A stretch of DNA of 64,000 nt from Zanthoxylum bungeanum (GCA_019454045.1 SKCR01021096.1:1-64000), one strand, 5' to 3'; positions 48,341 to 59,251 are shown, counted from the first letter of the stretch. Notes: generated from the letters alone by a model not told the origin. Numbers and translations: made by a program.

Positions 48341-49507
48341 CTCTCTCACGAGAAACCCTCTGCATCGAAGGAAGCACCAGGAAGAGGCAAAGGGGGGAAG
48401 ACGAGGAAAATCCAAGGAAGGACCCGGGTCCTCGCCCGGATAAAGTTGTCCGGCTAGAGGCAGCCGAAGAATTAGAAGAAGTCAACCTGTTCGGACCGAA
48501 TAAAAGCATAAAGATAGGGGGGAACTTGGATGAAATCCTAAAAAGGGACCTGCTGGAATGCCTACGGGAGTACCCCGACATCTTCGTATGGGGACACAAT
48601 GACATGCCCGGGATTGATCCAAAGTTTATCAGTCACCGCTTGGCAGTAAACCCGACACACAAACCAGTTAAACAGAAAAGAAGAATCTTTAACCAAGAAC
48701 GGTGCGGAGCAGTGGCGTCCGAAGTGGAAAAAATGTTAAAAGCAGGGTTCATCAGAGAAGTCAAGTACCCTGAATGGGTTTCGAACGTGGTATTAGTAAA
48801 AAGCAAATGGGAAGTGGAGGATGTGCGTGGACTTCACCGACCTCAACAAGGCATGCCCGAATGACAGCTTCCCACTGCCAAACATAGATCAGCTGGTAGA
48901 TACGACTGCCTGCAAGGGACTGCTGAGCTTTATGGACGCCTTCTCGGGATACAACCAGGTCAAGATACACCCTGCTGACGAGGAGAAAACAACTTTTGTC
49001 ACCGATCAGGGGCTTTACTGTTATAAAGTAATGCCATTCGGATTAAAAAATGCAGGAGCCACCTTTCAGAGACTGGTCAACAAGATTTTCAAACCACTCA
49101 TCGGCACAACAATGCTGGTGTATGTTGACGACATGATAACAATGTCTGAGGCGCCAGGGTGCCACATGACCGACCTGAAGAAAACCTTTGAGTTATTGAG
49201 GAAATACCATTTAAAACTCAACCCAGAAAAGTGCGCCTTCGGGGTGGCCTCCGGAAAGTTTTTAGGCTACATGGTGAGCTCCAGGGGCATAGAAGCAAAT
49301 CCAAAAAAGATACAAGCCGTACTGGACTTGAAATCTCCCAGGACGGTGAAAGAAGTTCAAAGTCTAACCGGCAGGCTAGCCGCGCTTAACCGATTCATCT
49401 CCCGAGCAACCGACAAATGCCACCCTTTCTTCAAAGCCATCAAGAAAGCCCAAAAGGGGATCGACTGGACTCCAGAGTGTGAGGAGGCCTTCCAACAACT
49501 GAAATAA
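48341..49507 (+). pseudogene. Gypsy-2 reverse transcriptase
   Basis: After a charged linker RT begins near 48560 (LREYPDIFVWGHNDMPGIDP, then KYPEWVSNVVLVKSK). A frameshift near 48815 leads to the frame at 48821-49507 with MCVDFTDLNKACPNDSFPLP, LLSFMDAFSGYNQV (first catalytic aspartate), MPFGLKNAGATFQRL and LVYVDDMITMS (catalytic YVDD intact), then LNPEKCAFGVASGKFLGYMV. A TAA at 49505 interrupts EEAFQQLK before the RNase H. The RT domain itself is nearly whole. Confidence 0.9.
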
Positions 49508-50460
49508 TATCTAGCGCAGCCCCCGCTCCTAGCAAAACCTCTCCCAGGAGAGACGTTATACTTGTACTTGGCTGTTTCAAAACACGCAGTAAGTTCGGTG
49601 CTGGTGCAAGAGGCCGACCGAATCCAAAGACCAGTATACTATGTCAGCAAAGCCCTGTTGGACACAGAAACCCGGTATCCCGTACATGAACTAGTCGCCC
49701 TATCTTTGATCACCGCAGCTCGGAAATTGCGGCCTTACTTCCAAGCCCACCCTATCAAAGTTTACACCGACCACCCCTTGCGACAGATCTTACAAAAACC
49801 AGAGGCCTCGGGAAGGTTGGTGAAGTGGTCGGTGGAGTTAACCGAGCACGACATCTCCTACCTTCCGAGGGTAGCAATGAAAGGACAAGCTTTGGCAGAT
49901 TTTGTTGCAGAATTCACCGAACCCCAGATCTTGACGGTAGGGGAAGACAAGTGGGAGATGTCAATAGACGGGTCTGTCAACTCACAGGGCGGCGGAGCCG
50001 GGATCGTGTTAAAAAATAACAGGGGGGAAGAAGTATTGTTTGCCTTAAGGTTCGCCTTCGAAACCACGAACAATGAGGCAGAGTACGAAGCAATCTTGGC
50101 CGGATTAAGGCTATGCACAGTAGTGGGAGTCCACAATGTGGTAGTAAGGAGTGACTCTCAGCTAGCCATTCAACAACTAAAGGGAGAATTTCAGGCCAGG
50201 GAGCCAACCATGATAGCTTACTTAGCCGAAGTAAAAAAGATGATGGAGAAAGTAGGGAACATACGCTTCGAACAAATCGGACGAGAAGACAACTGTGAAG
50301 CAGACTCCCTGGCCCGGCTCGCATTCTCAATGAAGACCGAGGATCCCAGAACAATCCCCCTAATCTGCCTCCGAGAAAAGAGCGTAGGAGAACTCGAAGT
50401 AGGAACCCTGGATAAAGAAGATGAAAATTCATGGCTACAACCGATCAGAAAATATTTGGA
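49508..50460 (+). pseudogene. Gypsy-2 RNase H and second RNase H
   Basis: RNase H runs from LAQPPLLAKPLPGETLYLYLAV through RPVYYVSKALLDTETRYP and AHPIKVYTDHPLRQIL. The archaeal-type second RNase H follows: KWEMSIDGSVNSQGGGAGIVL (catalytic D), TTNNEAEYEAILAGLRL (E), VVRSDSQLAIQQLKGEF (D) and REDNCEADSLARLA (D), so all four acidic residues are visible. This extra domain marks the Tat lineage. The frame shifts near 50460 into the integrase frame. Confidence 0.88.
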
Positions 50461-51660
50461 AACAGGAGACACCCGAGGACAGAAAGGAAGCCAGAAAACA
50501 AAAATTCAAGAGCACCAAGTTTTCCTTAATCGAAGGGGTACTCTACCGAAGAGGCTACACCGTACCCCTCCTGAGATGCTTGGCGAAAAAGGAAGCAGAT
50601 TATGTGCTCAGAGAAATCCACGCAGGCATCTACGGAAGTCACACCGGAGGAAGATCAATCCCCTTTAAAGCCTTAAGACAAGGATTTTACTGGCCGACCA
50701 TGCATCAGGACGGTGTGAGGGTAGCTCAAAAATGTGAAGGTTGTCAGAAAAATGCCAACATCCACCGTCAACCGGCAGAACAATTAACCACCCTGTCCAG
50801 CCCCTGCCGTTCGCACAGTGGGGGCTAGATATCATAGGGCCAATGCCAAAAGGGCGAGGGCAAGCGAAATATGCAATCGTGGCCATAGACTATTTCACAA
50901 AATGGGCAGAAGCCGAGCCGCTATCCACCATCACGGAGAAAAAGGCCACAGAATTTGTAAAGAAGAACATAATCTGCAGGTTCAGAATCCCCCGGGCGAT
51001 CATCACCGACAACGGGAAACAATTCGATAGCAAATGATTCAGGAAGCTCTGCGAAGACCTCCAGATCACTTTAAAATTCGCCTCGCCAGCCCATCCCAAG
51101 TCAAACGGACAGGTTGAGGCAACAAACAAGACCATCAAGGCAAACCTTAAAGCTCGGCTCGGATCATGCAAAGGCTTATGGGTCGAAGAATTACCAGAAG
51201 TGCTATGGGCACATCGGACGACCTACAAAGATTCCACAAGGGAAACACCATTTTCCATATCATACGGATGTGAGGCCGTCATTCCAGCAGAAATCGGGGT
51301 AGCAACTCACAGGGTCCGCCACTTTGGGAATGAGCAGAACGAAGAACTTATCAAAAACCACACCTCGACCTGATCGAGGAAACGAGAGAGAGATCAGCTA
51401 TGAAAGCAGCAGTCTACAACAAAAATGGCCCCTTCTACAACAGAAGAGTTCGGACCCGCTCCTTCCTCCCGGGCGACTTAATATTGAGATGGGTCACCTT
51501 AAACACCGGGCGACCAGAGGAGGGATCGCTAGGTGCCAAGTGGAAGGGCCATACAAAATCACAGAGGTGGTAAGGCCAGGACTTACTTCTTGGAACAACT
51601 GGACGGCACAAGATTAAAAAGCCATGGAACTCCGAGATGTTGAGAAAATTCTTTCAGTAA
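50461..51660 (+). pseudogene. Gypsy-2 integrase
   Basis: The zinc-binding part lies in the frame 50421-50828 (EIHAGIYGSHTGGRSI to QKCEGCQKNANIHRQP). The core follows in another frame from 50741: WGLDIIGPMPKGRGQAKY (D), ITDNGKQFDSK (D), then a TGA at 51034 where tryptophan is expected, then HPKSNGQVEATNKTIKANL (E) at about 51093. The C-terminal part continues through FLPGDLILRWV to the stop at 51658-51660. Frameshifts lie near 50790 and 51340-51590. The family would use it to insert cDNA; this copy is broken. Confidence 0.85.
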
Positions 51661-52000
51661 ATTCTCCATTCCTCCTCTTCTTTGGCATCAACCCAATAAG
51701 GGACAGAATTCAAATACAAGCCTTCTCAAAATGACCCGCAGAGAGTTGTAAGAAGGGCAGTATGTCCCCGAATATAAATAAAACTTTCCTTTTTCACCCC
51801 GCTCTTCTAAAAATAATTTTGCAAAACCGTATTCAAAACCCGGGGACATACTCAACACGACGGTCCAAAGTCAAAAGCACAAAACCCGCAACTACCACTA
51901 CCGACCACGGCTACCACCATAAAGAAGCACAAAGTCACACCAGAATCAGTCGACTCCATACAAGCATTAAACAGCAGGGACGAAGGTGAATCAGAGTATA
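51661..52000 (+). other. Unique part of the Gypsy-2 3' region
   Basis: About 340 bases between the integrase stop and the first repeat unit. I see no coding sequence or motif in it. Confidence 0.6.
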
Positions 52001-52640
52001 GATCCGTGAGAAGCATAGCACGGGGATGGATGATACCCCCGTAGCGATTGCTTGCTCCAAGTGTTACCAAACATAGGGAGGAATATACCCTTAAAGCTTC
52101 GAACACCTTGGGGTTGGATCTTGTTCCGCCGAGGTCACTTGGCTATTCGGCTCGAGGTCGGGTTACGTCCCACCGAGTCATGCTCGTTGGTCTAGGGACG
52201 GGACATTCCCCCCCCAACCAAGTATCTCTCTTGGCTCGGGGTCTCAGGGACATACTCGATGCATAAGATCCGTGAGAAGCATAGCACAGGAGGGATGATA
52301 CCCCCGTGGCGATTACTTACTCCAGTGTTACCGAACATAAGGAGGAACATGCCCTTAAGTGTCGAGCACTCTTTTGATCCTCACTTACCCGATGTAATGG
52401 ATCCGTGGGAAAGCATAGCACAGAGGATGATGATGCCACCCCCCGTGACGATTGCTAACTCCAGTGATGCCGGACCTAAGGAGGAATATACCCTTAGTAT
52501 CCCGGACACTCTTTGATCCATTCATCATTGGATCCAAGAGAGGCGCAGCACTGGGATGCGTTGTGCCCCTGTAGCGTGTGCTTGCTCCAGCGTGGTAAGG
52601 AGGAGCCCTCACACAATACACAGGCTCCACAGTGACCCGA
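52001..52640 (+). repeat. Gypsy-2 3' array A, about 133-base units
   Basis: Units begin GATCC(G/A)(T/A)G(A/G)GA near 52001, 52267, 52400 and 52531, and carry GCATAGCAC, TACCCCCGT, TGCTCCA and GGAGGAA(T/C)ATACCC. The step from first to second is 266, twice 133, the place being taken by a block like array B (52130-52260). Units have diverged by tens of percent. Confidence 0.8.
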
Positions 52641-52959
52641 CGTATAGAGGATGTGCCCTTACCATTTAAACGCTCTCTGATCCAAATCCTGGTTCGCCGG
52701 GACACTGAATTGAAAGATTCAGAATTGTGTTTTGGAAACCTCAGACAGGACGCTGTTTTAAGGAATCCGTGCTGTTGTTTACGCTTGTGAAAAGCTTTGC
52801 TTTGGGACAAGTGCTAAGTCACCCCCACCTTTTGATTTTATTTTCGAAAGTTTTGTTTTTATTTTTTTCGTCGGTCTGACAAAGGGACGCCCAAGTCAGA
52901 TTCGACAGGGTTTCAAAGATGGATACACTTCCCATCTGAATAAATCCCAAGGATTAACC

Positions 52960-53400
52960 AGTGCTCGGGGCTGGATTCGTTCCGCCGAGGCCACTTGGTT
53001 AATCGGCTCGGTGCTAGATTCGTTCCGCCGAGGCCACTTGATTATTCGGCCCGGGGCTGGATTACGTTCCGCCGAGGCCATTCAGTTATTCGGCTCGGGG
53101 CTGGATTACGTTCCGCCGAGGCCATTCAGTTATTCGGCTCGGGGCTGGATTTCATTCTGCCAAGGCCACTTGGTTATACAGCTCGGGGTCGGGCCACACC
53201 CACCGAATCTATCTTTTGGACTGGAGATGAAATATTCCCCCAGGGCCAAGTGTTCCATACAGCTCGGGGTCGGGTTACGTCCCACCGAGTCAGTATTTTT
53301 TAAAACTGGGGACGTAACATTCCCCCCGGAACCAAGTGTTTCTTACTACTCGGGGTCGGATTACGTCCCTCAAACTCATATTGTCCTCATGGAGAGGTCT
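52960..53400 (+). repeat. Gypsy-2 3' array B, 44-base units
   Basis: Units of 44 bases, of the form CGGCTCGGGGCTGGATTACG followed by TTCCGCCGAGGCCA, occur four or five times from about 52964 to 53180 and then degrade into longer units with CTCGGGGTCGGGTTACGTCC (53180-53370). The open frames here come from the repeat. Confidence 0.85.
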
Positions 53401-56032
53401 CAAATGTTCGAAGGGAAACATGAAGAACGAAATAAAAAAAAAAAGAGAAAGAAAGCACATATATATATATATATATTCAAAAAAAAGATATGAAGTGTTA
53501 TTACAAAAAACAAAAAAAAACAAGTGTACACAGGGCCCTGTCCGGGTTACCCCTTTTTTAATCAGCCCGCGCAGGGGCAGGGAGTTCTTCCTCGGCTGGC
53601 TCAGACGATGGAGGGATCGGTTCGGACTCAAAAAGGGGAACATCAGCTTCAGCCTCGGACAACATGAGAGACCCCCACTTCAAGGATAAGAGGTGGAATC
53701 TCAGGGTAGTCCTCGCCAGGAGCAGAAACCTCAGGTCGGCTTTCTTGGGAAACCTGGGAGACCGGGGCAACGGAAATCGGATCGGGATCCATCACCTCCT
53801 CGGGAGAAGGGGGAGCCACTTCTGGAACTCCTCCTAAGATATTTCCCCTTTACAGAAACGGATGGCTGCATGGACTGGCCCCATATCCAGGTCGGGCAGC
53901 ACCATTGGTATGATTTCAGCGCAATCACCGACCCCTTTAAGACGAATGGAGTCCCTCTCGGCCTCCCACTCGATTTCCTTATCCCTAAACTCGGCACGGG
54001 CCCGTCTCAGTTCCTCCTCTTTGGCCCGCAGCTTATACTCCACACTGCCCACTTCCACCTTGAGGATCCCAATCTCAGCCCGGGCATCCACCAAACTTGC
54101 TCTAGTTTCCTCAGTATTCTTGCGCTCCAGAGTAGCAGCAGCCTTAAGAGCTTTGTTTGTTTTGACAGCCTCGACCGCAGCCAGCTCATGATCCCTATTC
54201 CTCTCCTCAGCACTAGCCAACTTGGCCTCCATTTCAGAAAGACGATTCTGAAGCCTCTGTGCCTGGCCGCCTTCAGACAAAAGGCTTATGACAAGGTCCT
54301 TATTTTTGGCCGCCAAGTAATTTGCCTGCCGAGAAGAAAAAAGAAGTCAGTTTCAAACTAAGTCTGAAAGACACCTCAGATGTAGAAAAGAAGAAAAAGA
54401 AATAACCTGAGCCAACTGGGAGCACAACTTTACGACCACCTCCTCGGGTGAAAGGTCCTCAAACCTCGGAATCTTCTCAGGAGGTACAGCCCCGGCCAGC
54501 TCATTGAAAGCCGGTACCAAGTGGGAAGTAGCCTCCCTGATATTCTTCCCAAGGTCATCAACTCCGAGAACCACAGCACCCTTCAATTTCTTAGAAGGAC
54601 CCTCCTGCCGAACTGGAGTTTTCTCTGCTCGGAGCCTCCTCCTCCTCCAATTCCCCGCCTCAATTGGTATCCACAGCTCCAAACCGACGTTTCCTCCTCC
54701 TGGAGGGTCTTGGAGGGCTAGCAGGACGGGTGGCACCCATTGGAGGCACCCGAGGAGATGAAGATAGACCCTGAGAACTCGGCCGTTCTGTCCCCACGGT
54801 CACCTTTCTATATCTCGGAAGATTCAGGCCGTTTCCGAGAAGTGCCAGCTCCACCTGGGCTAACTTTATTCGCGGCGCCGGTCAACCGATCAAGGTACTT
54901 TCTCTCTTCGACATACCTGCAAAAACAAAGACAAAAACAAGGGTTCAGGACCTGAGAATACAAAAAAAAAAAAAAAAACAGGGAAGAAAAAAGACGACAA
55001 CAAAAATGGTAAATAAACATAGGAGTTGGTTAGAAGATCAACATGCATCTACCTATCCGACCCGAGACCTTAAGAAGAACGGTCCGAACGAGCCCTGATT
55101 CAAAAAACACCGCATCATTTACCAACTCCCTCCAATGAGCGGCATACCGCCGAGCCCAGAATACCCGCTTCCGGACCTGATGGGAAACCTTGGGAGCATC
55201 CCTCCAACAGGCTAGGAGGAATAAAAGAAAATGGGTAAGAATCCAAACATAAAAAAAACTAAGGGAAGAAAAGCTAAAGGTTAAACTCCTAACCTCCCGC
55301 CCTAAAGATGTCCGGAACCAAGATCTCCCCTTCATCCGACCTCAGGGTCCGTCCCCAATCTCCAGTGGCCCAGAACCAAAGATCTTTGAAATTCTTATGT
55401 GAGTCAGGAGTTTTTGGACGACGTTTGACGAACCATCGTAAGCAGAAAGGTAGTACCAACCGCGGTGAGTCTTTGGGTTGGCCTTCAACCGATATAACCT
55501 CTTCATCTCTTCAAAAGAAGGTTCGCCAAGCCCCGCCCGATGCCAAGCTACATACAACCCGGCCAAAATCCTCCAACTGTTTAGACTCAGTTGACAGGGG
55601 GCGATCTCCATCTCGGCCAGCATCCAGGCAAAATAGGGTTGAATTGGCAGCCGGAGCCCGCATTCGAAGAAAGCTGAAAGAAGGGCCACGGAACCCTCAT
55701 CAGGCTGACTGACACGATCACATGGAAGAGGGACCTCAAGGGCAATGTCTATCGGGATGTCATACCATTGCCGAAGCAGTGCTAGATCATCCTCGGTTAT
55801 CTTAGAGGGCCGAACCATGTCCAGAGCCGAGCCGTCAAAATCACCAGGCTCCGGATCCTCCCGAGGAACCCTCTGATGATAAGAATCTTGTTCGATCTCA
55901 CAAAGGGTGGGAGTAGTATCAAGGTCTTCCACACTGGGTGCCCCCGAGCCCGAGGAAAGCTCTTCAGCAGGGGGTATTGAGGGTCTAGCAGGGTTTACAG
56001 GGGAAGATCTGTTGTCAGACGTTCCTGACATC

Positions 56033-56230
56033 CTAAGAAATAAAAAGGAAGGGGAAGTCAGTCTAGAGCTAAAACTCTAAAACTGCTCAGGAATTCCGAG
56101 AAAGCTAAGCAGGCGGGTTCTAAAATGCCCTAACAAAATTCGACAAGCCATAAGTCACTCCCTAGCAACATCAAAGCTAACAAATGATTCACAACACACA
56201 AAAAGAGGAGAGGTCGTTCAGAAAACTTAC
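56033..56230 (-). other. Intron in the 5' leader of the antisense gene
   Basis: On the minus strand a strong donor GTAAGT lies at 56230-56225 and an acceptor TTTTTATTTCTTAG ends at 56033, one base before the ATG at 56031. The 198-base interval is typical of plant leader introns. This is inferred from sequence only; a transcript would settle it. Confidence 0.6.
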
Positions 56231-56427
56231 TTGTTTTTTTTCAGAAAGACTGAAGATTGCACAGCACGGTTTGCTCGTCCCCTAAATTCGCAGGTCACAA
56301 CGGAGAAAGAAGAAAAGTGCACGGCTGAAAGGAACTCCGGGAGTACTGAGTCAAGTGAGTCACGGTTGAAATATTCATTGGAAAAAGAGAAAGATTTGCC
56401 AAAAAGACTGCACAGTGAAAGCCCCGT

Positions 56428-56436
56428 CTTTTTATA
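56428..56436 (-). promoter_or_regulatory. TATA box of the antisense gene
   Basis: TATAAAAAG on the minus strand, about 400 bases upstream of the ATG at 56031 and about 200 bases upstream of the leader-intron donor. It lies outside the 3' LTR (which starts at 56830), so the antisense gene appears to have its own promoter. Confidence 0.6.
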
Positions 56437-56829
56437 GTCATGAGTGGGACGCCCATGGCCGTTGGATCGGGAAAAGAAACCCGGATGGACGCCAAGTGTC
56501 AACTGTAAAAGAGGTCTGCCAAAATCAAACGAACGGTTGAGATCAGCACATTATTGAAACGCCCCTACACGGTCGATTCACTTTCTTTTTTGGGGGGAAT
56601 CCGACAGATGATTGACAAGTGTCACACTTAGGGAAAACCCTAAAGGTCATTTGATGGGCATTAAACAGACGTGACTGTTGTGCGTCTCAAGAAGAGGTGC
56701 TTGAAAAGAGGCGACAAAAATTTCGATTCAACCCCGGATCGACCACCAACAAAGAGATCAGCACACCATCTTTATATAGTTCCCGGCACCAACTTATATA
56801 CTCGTTGGAACCGAGAACTAGAGGACAGA
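56437..56829. other. Region upstream of the antisense gene, before the LTR
   Basis: About 390 bases with no gene. It would hold the upstream promoter elements of the antisense gene on the minus strand and the purine-rich tract (AGAGGACAGA, 56820-56829) that primes plus-strand DNA synthesis of Gypsy-2. Confidence 0.55.
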
Positions 56830-57589
56830 TGTTGATGGTGTTTTCAGGCACTATGATATTTAAAGCAGCACGACAAGGGTAGAAGGGTAATTCCCTTCTT
56901 GGGTGAGATCACTAACACCGACCCGACCCATAAAAAACCAGCAGTAAGGGCCCGAGCGTTTTACAAATAAAAGACTGACCACAACATGAAGATACCGAGC
57001 ACTTGATGATAGGCGACCGAGCACTGGAATTCAAGATGACCGGGCACTTATCAGGTCAACAGAAGCACTCCCGGTACAAAAGACTATCATGACCGACCAC
57101 ATGAAGACCGGGAGCACGGCGAGATATGCTCCAGAAGATAAGTTATTCTACTTTCATGGTAAAACTGAGGAGTCAGAGTCCTAGTAGGATAAAAGAAGTA
57201 AAAGATAGATTTGGTAAAAGGTTTCATTGAGGGAGCAGGAGATTGTTTCAACTAGGAAACCTCATACTAAGAGGAATCTGATTCCTTCACTATTATAAAT
57301 AGAAGGGTAGAGTATGTGTAAAAGGCATCAGAATCAAAACTTGTAAGAAAAGGCACAAGAGATACAAGTTTCAGCAATAATAAGTATAGTCCTGTTTGTG
57401 TCCGTGGACGTAGGTCGGGTAAAAACCCGCCGAACCACGTTAAATCTCATTGTTTGATTGTCGCATTATCTACCTTCTGCTAAGTTTGCTTTTGGTTTCC
57501 CTCATAACCAAACAAATTCACTATTGAGGGAGGATTACCTCGGGAGTGATATTCTCATATTGCCCTGAGACCAAAATCCACCGTCAACA
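56830..57589 (+). repeat. Gypsy-2 3' LTR
   Basis: 760 bp, uninterrupted, TGTTGATGG to CGTCAACA, followed by the target duplication GAAAT. It shows the intact sequence CGCATTATCTACC at which Gypsy-1 inserted in the other LTR. Confidence 0.93.
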
Positions 57590-57594
57590 GAAAT

Positions 57595-58404
57595 CATAAT
57601 ATTTATAGCCCTTAAAAATATTATTGTCCTCAATGGTGGACATCTTTTTAACAATTGTCTTATCGTTTGTGATTTATTTCCAATAATTATCTCGTCACAT
57701 GTTCCTTAATTACTGTTTTTTTTTGAGTTAGAAGCTTGACCTCGATCTGACTCTAATAACAAATGTTAAGTACACAAATGGCCATAATTAGGATAATCAA
57801 AAATAAGATTGGATTCTTATGAGGAAACCAATACCTCAAGTGTTTATATTTTGAATAATCAATGACCTCGTATATAGAGTTGCTATAATACTTCTTTGTG
57901 ACTTCTTATTTCACTAATACGTAATATATAATAACAAATACTAATTTAAAGATAACTATTGTTAAGGATATTATCCCCAAAAGGATAATAATCATATCAC
58001 ATATAACTTATTAGATGATACAAAATAATGAATAAGACATCGTAACATTTTAAATTTATCCCGCAATTATCACCATTCTCTGATAGTTTTGAATATATAT
58101 TTTTTTTAATGAGCCCAATTATCACCAGCCTTGATGTGTAGATTATAATATCTAATTGGGTTTAATTTTGTATGCGAGAGGAGCTTTTGCCACTCCCCTA
58201 AAATTCTAATCACACGTCATTTTATATTTTCCCCCTATAATACCCCTACTTCGAATAGATCACCAAAGATACTTCTTGATTAATTAAATAATTAATTTTT
58301 TATTCTAATAGGGGAAGCCTCTTATAAGCCACAGGTTAGCCCACCCTCCTTAATCTTTTCTCCAACAATTAATACTAATTAAATAATAAATATACAATCC
58401 TGTT
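57595..58404. other. AT-rich intergenic DNA right of Gypsy-2
   Basis: No gene seen. The part 57780-58040 is a diverged repeat of about 21000-21285 on the other side of Gypsy-2. The last eight bases, ATCCTGTT, are the target duplication of the MITE at 58405. Confidence 0.6.
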
Positions 58405-59251
58405 TAGGAGTGTGCATCGGTCGGTTCGGTCAGTTAATCCTTGATTTTTTAACCGTAACCGAAATTTTCGGTTAAATAAAAATGTGACCGATTTAACCAC
58501 ATTTATGACCAACCATAAAACCCATTAACCATTATATTTCGGTAGGTTATGGTTAATTCGGTTATTAAACCAATCCAATAAATTAAAATTTAATATTTTT
58601 TATAATTTTTAATTGTAAAATTATATATGATGTAGGTCGGTTCTACCGATTTTTTGGAACGTTTCAACCAGTCGAACCACTGACGCATTAAATTTTTTGG
58701 ATCACTAATTCGATCACATATCTGATTCTAAAATACCGATTCTAACTAACATTTGATTAAATTATTTATATTTAATTACATGCTAGAGAAATATTTTTAG
58801 AAATTTTAAGGGTCACGAATCCACCACGATGCAAAATCTACACATTTGAAATTTTATGTATTTTTACCTTTAAATTCTTGAGAGAAATTAAAAAGAGTCA
58901 AAACCAATATGTTAATTCAGTTTGTCATTTGAATTTTATCAATTTTATTTTCGGGTAGTATTATCAAATCAATATAACTACAACCAATTGAGAGTTTACA
59001 TGTAGACTATCTTAACTCTAAAAAATTAAAGGATTCGCACGCGCTAATATATATATATATATATGGTTTAATTTTGGTTAATCGGTCGGTTCGGTTATAC
59101 GAATCTCATAACCGTAACCGAATCGAATAACCGAAAAAATTAAAAATTTTAACCGTAATAACCGATTTAACCGAATTAACCGAACCGTAATAAAAAAAAT
59201 GGGTCGGAACGGTTCGGTTAATCGGTTAAAACCAATTAATGCACACCCCTA
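58405..59251. mobile_element. hAT-like MITE, 847 bp
   Basis: The terminal inverted repeat TAGGAGTGTGCAT pairs with the right end ATGCACACCCCTA. The 8-base flanks ATCCTGTT and ATCGTGTT differ at one position, as expected for a hAT duplication. Both subterminal parts are rich in GGTTCGGTTAATCGGTTA-type words in opposite orientation. A TA microsatellite lies at 59048-59064. There is no coding sequence. The middle (58630-58900) is a different sequence and may be a further insert. Confidence 0.82.

Larger units (their letters stand above)
53834..56436 (-). pseudogene. Antisense spliced gene of Gypsy-2 (Transposase_28-like)
   Basis: A gene on the minus strand between pol and the 3' LTR. ATG at 56031 opens exon 1 (to 55294), whose residues about 80-210 (DLALLRQWYDIPIDIALEVP, then SAFFECGLRLPIQPYFAWML, then LSLNSWRILAGLYVAW) match the plant family known as putative gypsy type transposon (Transposase_28). 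Exon 2 is 55211-55069 (KVSHQVRKRVFWARRYAAHW). Exon 3 starts at 54951 or 54916 and ends at 54407 (EERKYLDRL... to DLSPEEVVVKLCSQLAQ). Exon 4 is 54325-53834, a long coiled coil starting ANYLAAKNKDLVISLLSEG. Introns 1 and 4 are about 80 bases with GT/AG ends and matching phase. Frameshifts near 55420 and in exon 3 show this copy is no longer intact. Its function is unknown; extra antisense genes are known in Tat elements. Confidence 0.8.
21298..57589 (+). mobile_element. Gypsy-2, outer Tat-type element with antisense gene
   Basis: A Ty3/gypsy element of about 12.2 kb of its own sequence once the nested insert 21938-46040 (plus its duplication) is removed. It has LTRs of about 760 bp starting TGTTGATGG and ending CGTCAACA, and an exact 5-base duplication GAAAT at 21293-21297 and 57590-57594. 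Order: LTR, PBS, gag, protease, RT, RNase H, second RNase H, integrase, two repeat arrays, an antisense spliced gene, LTR. The second RNase H and the extra gene in the 3' region are hallmarks of the Tat lineage. Several frameshifts make it non-autonomous today. Confidence 0.9.

Noticed and set aside
52048..53493. Open frames such as the one with repeated GAGLRSAEAIQ-like residues
   Set aside because: They follow the 44-base and 133-base DNA repeats and have no domain or start context.
53693..54361. Plus-strand open frame of 222 codons over the antisense gene
   Set aside because: It is the shadow of the coiled-coil exon on the other strand. The minus-strand frame has splice sites at its edge and a heptad-like pattern.
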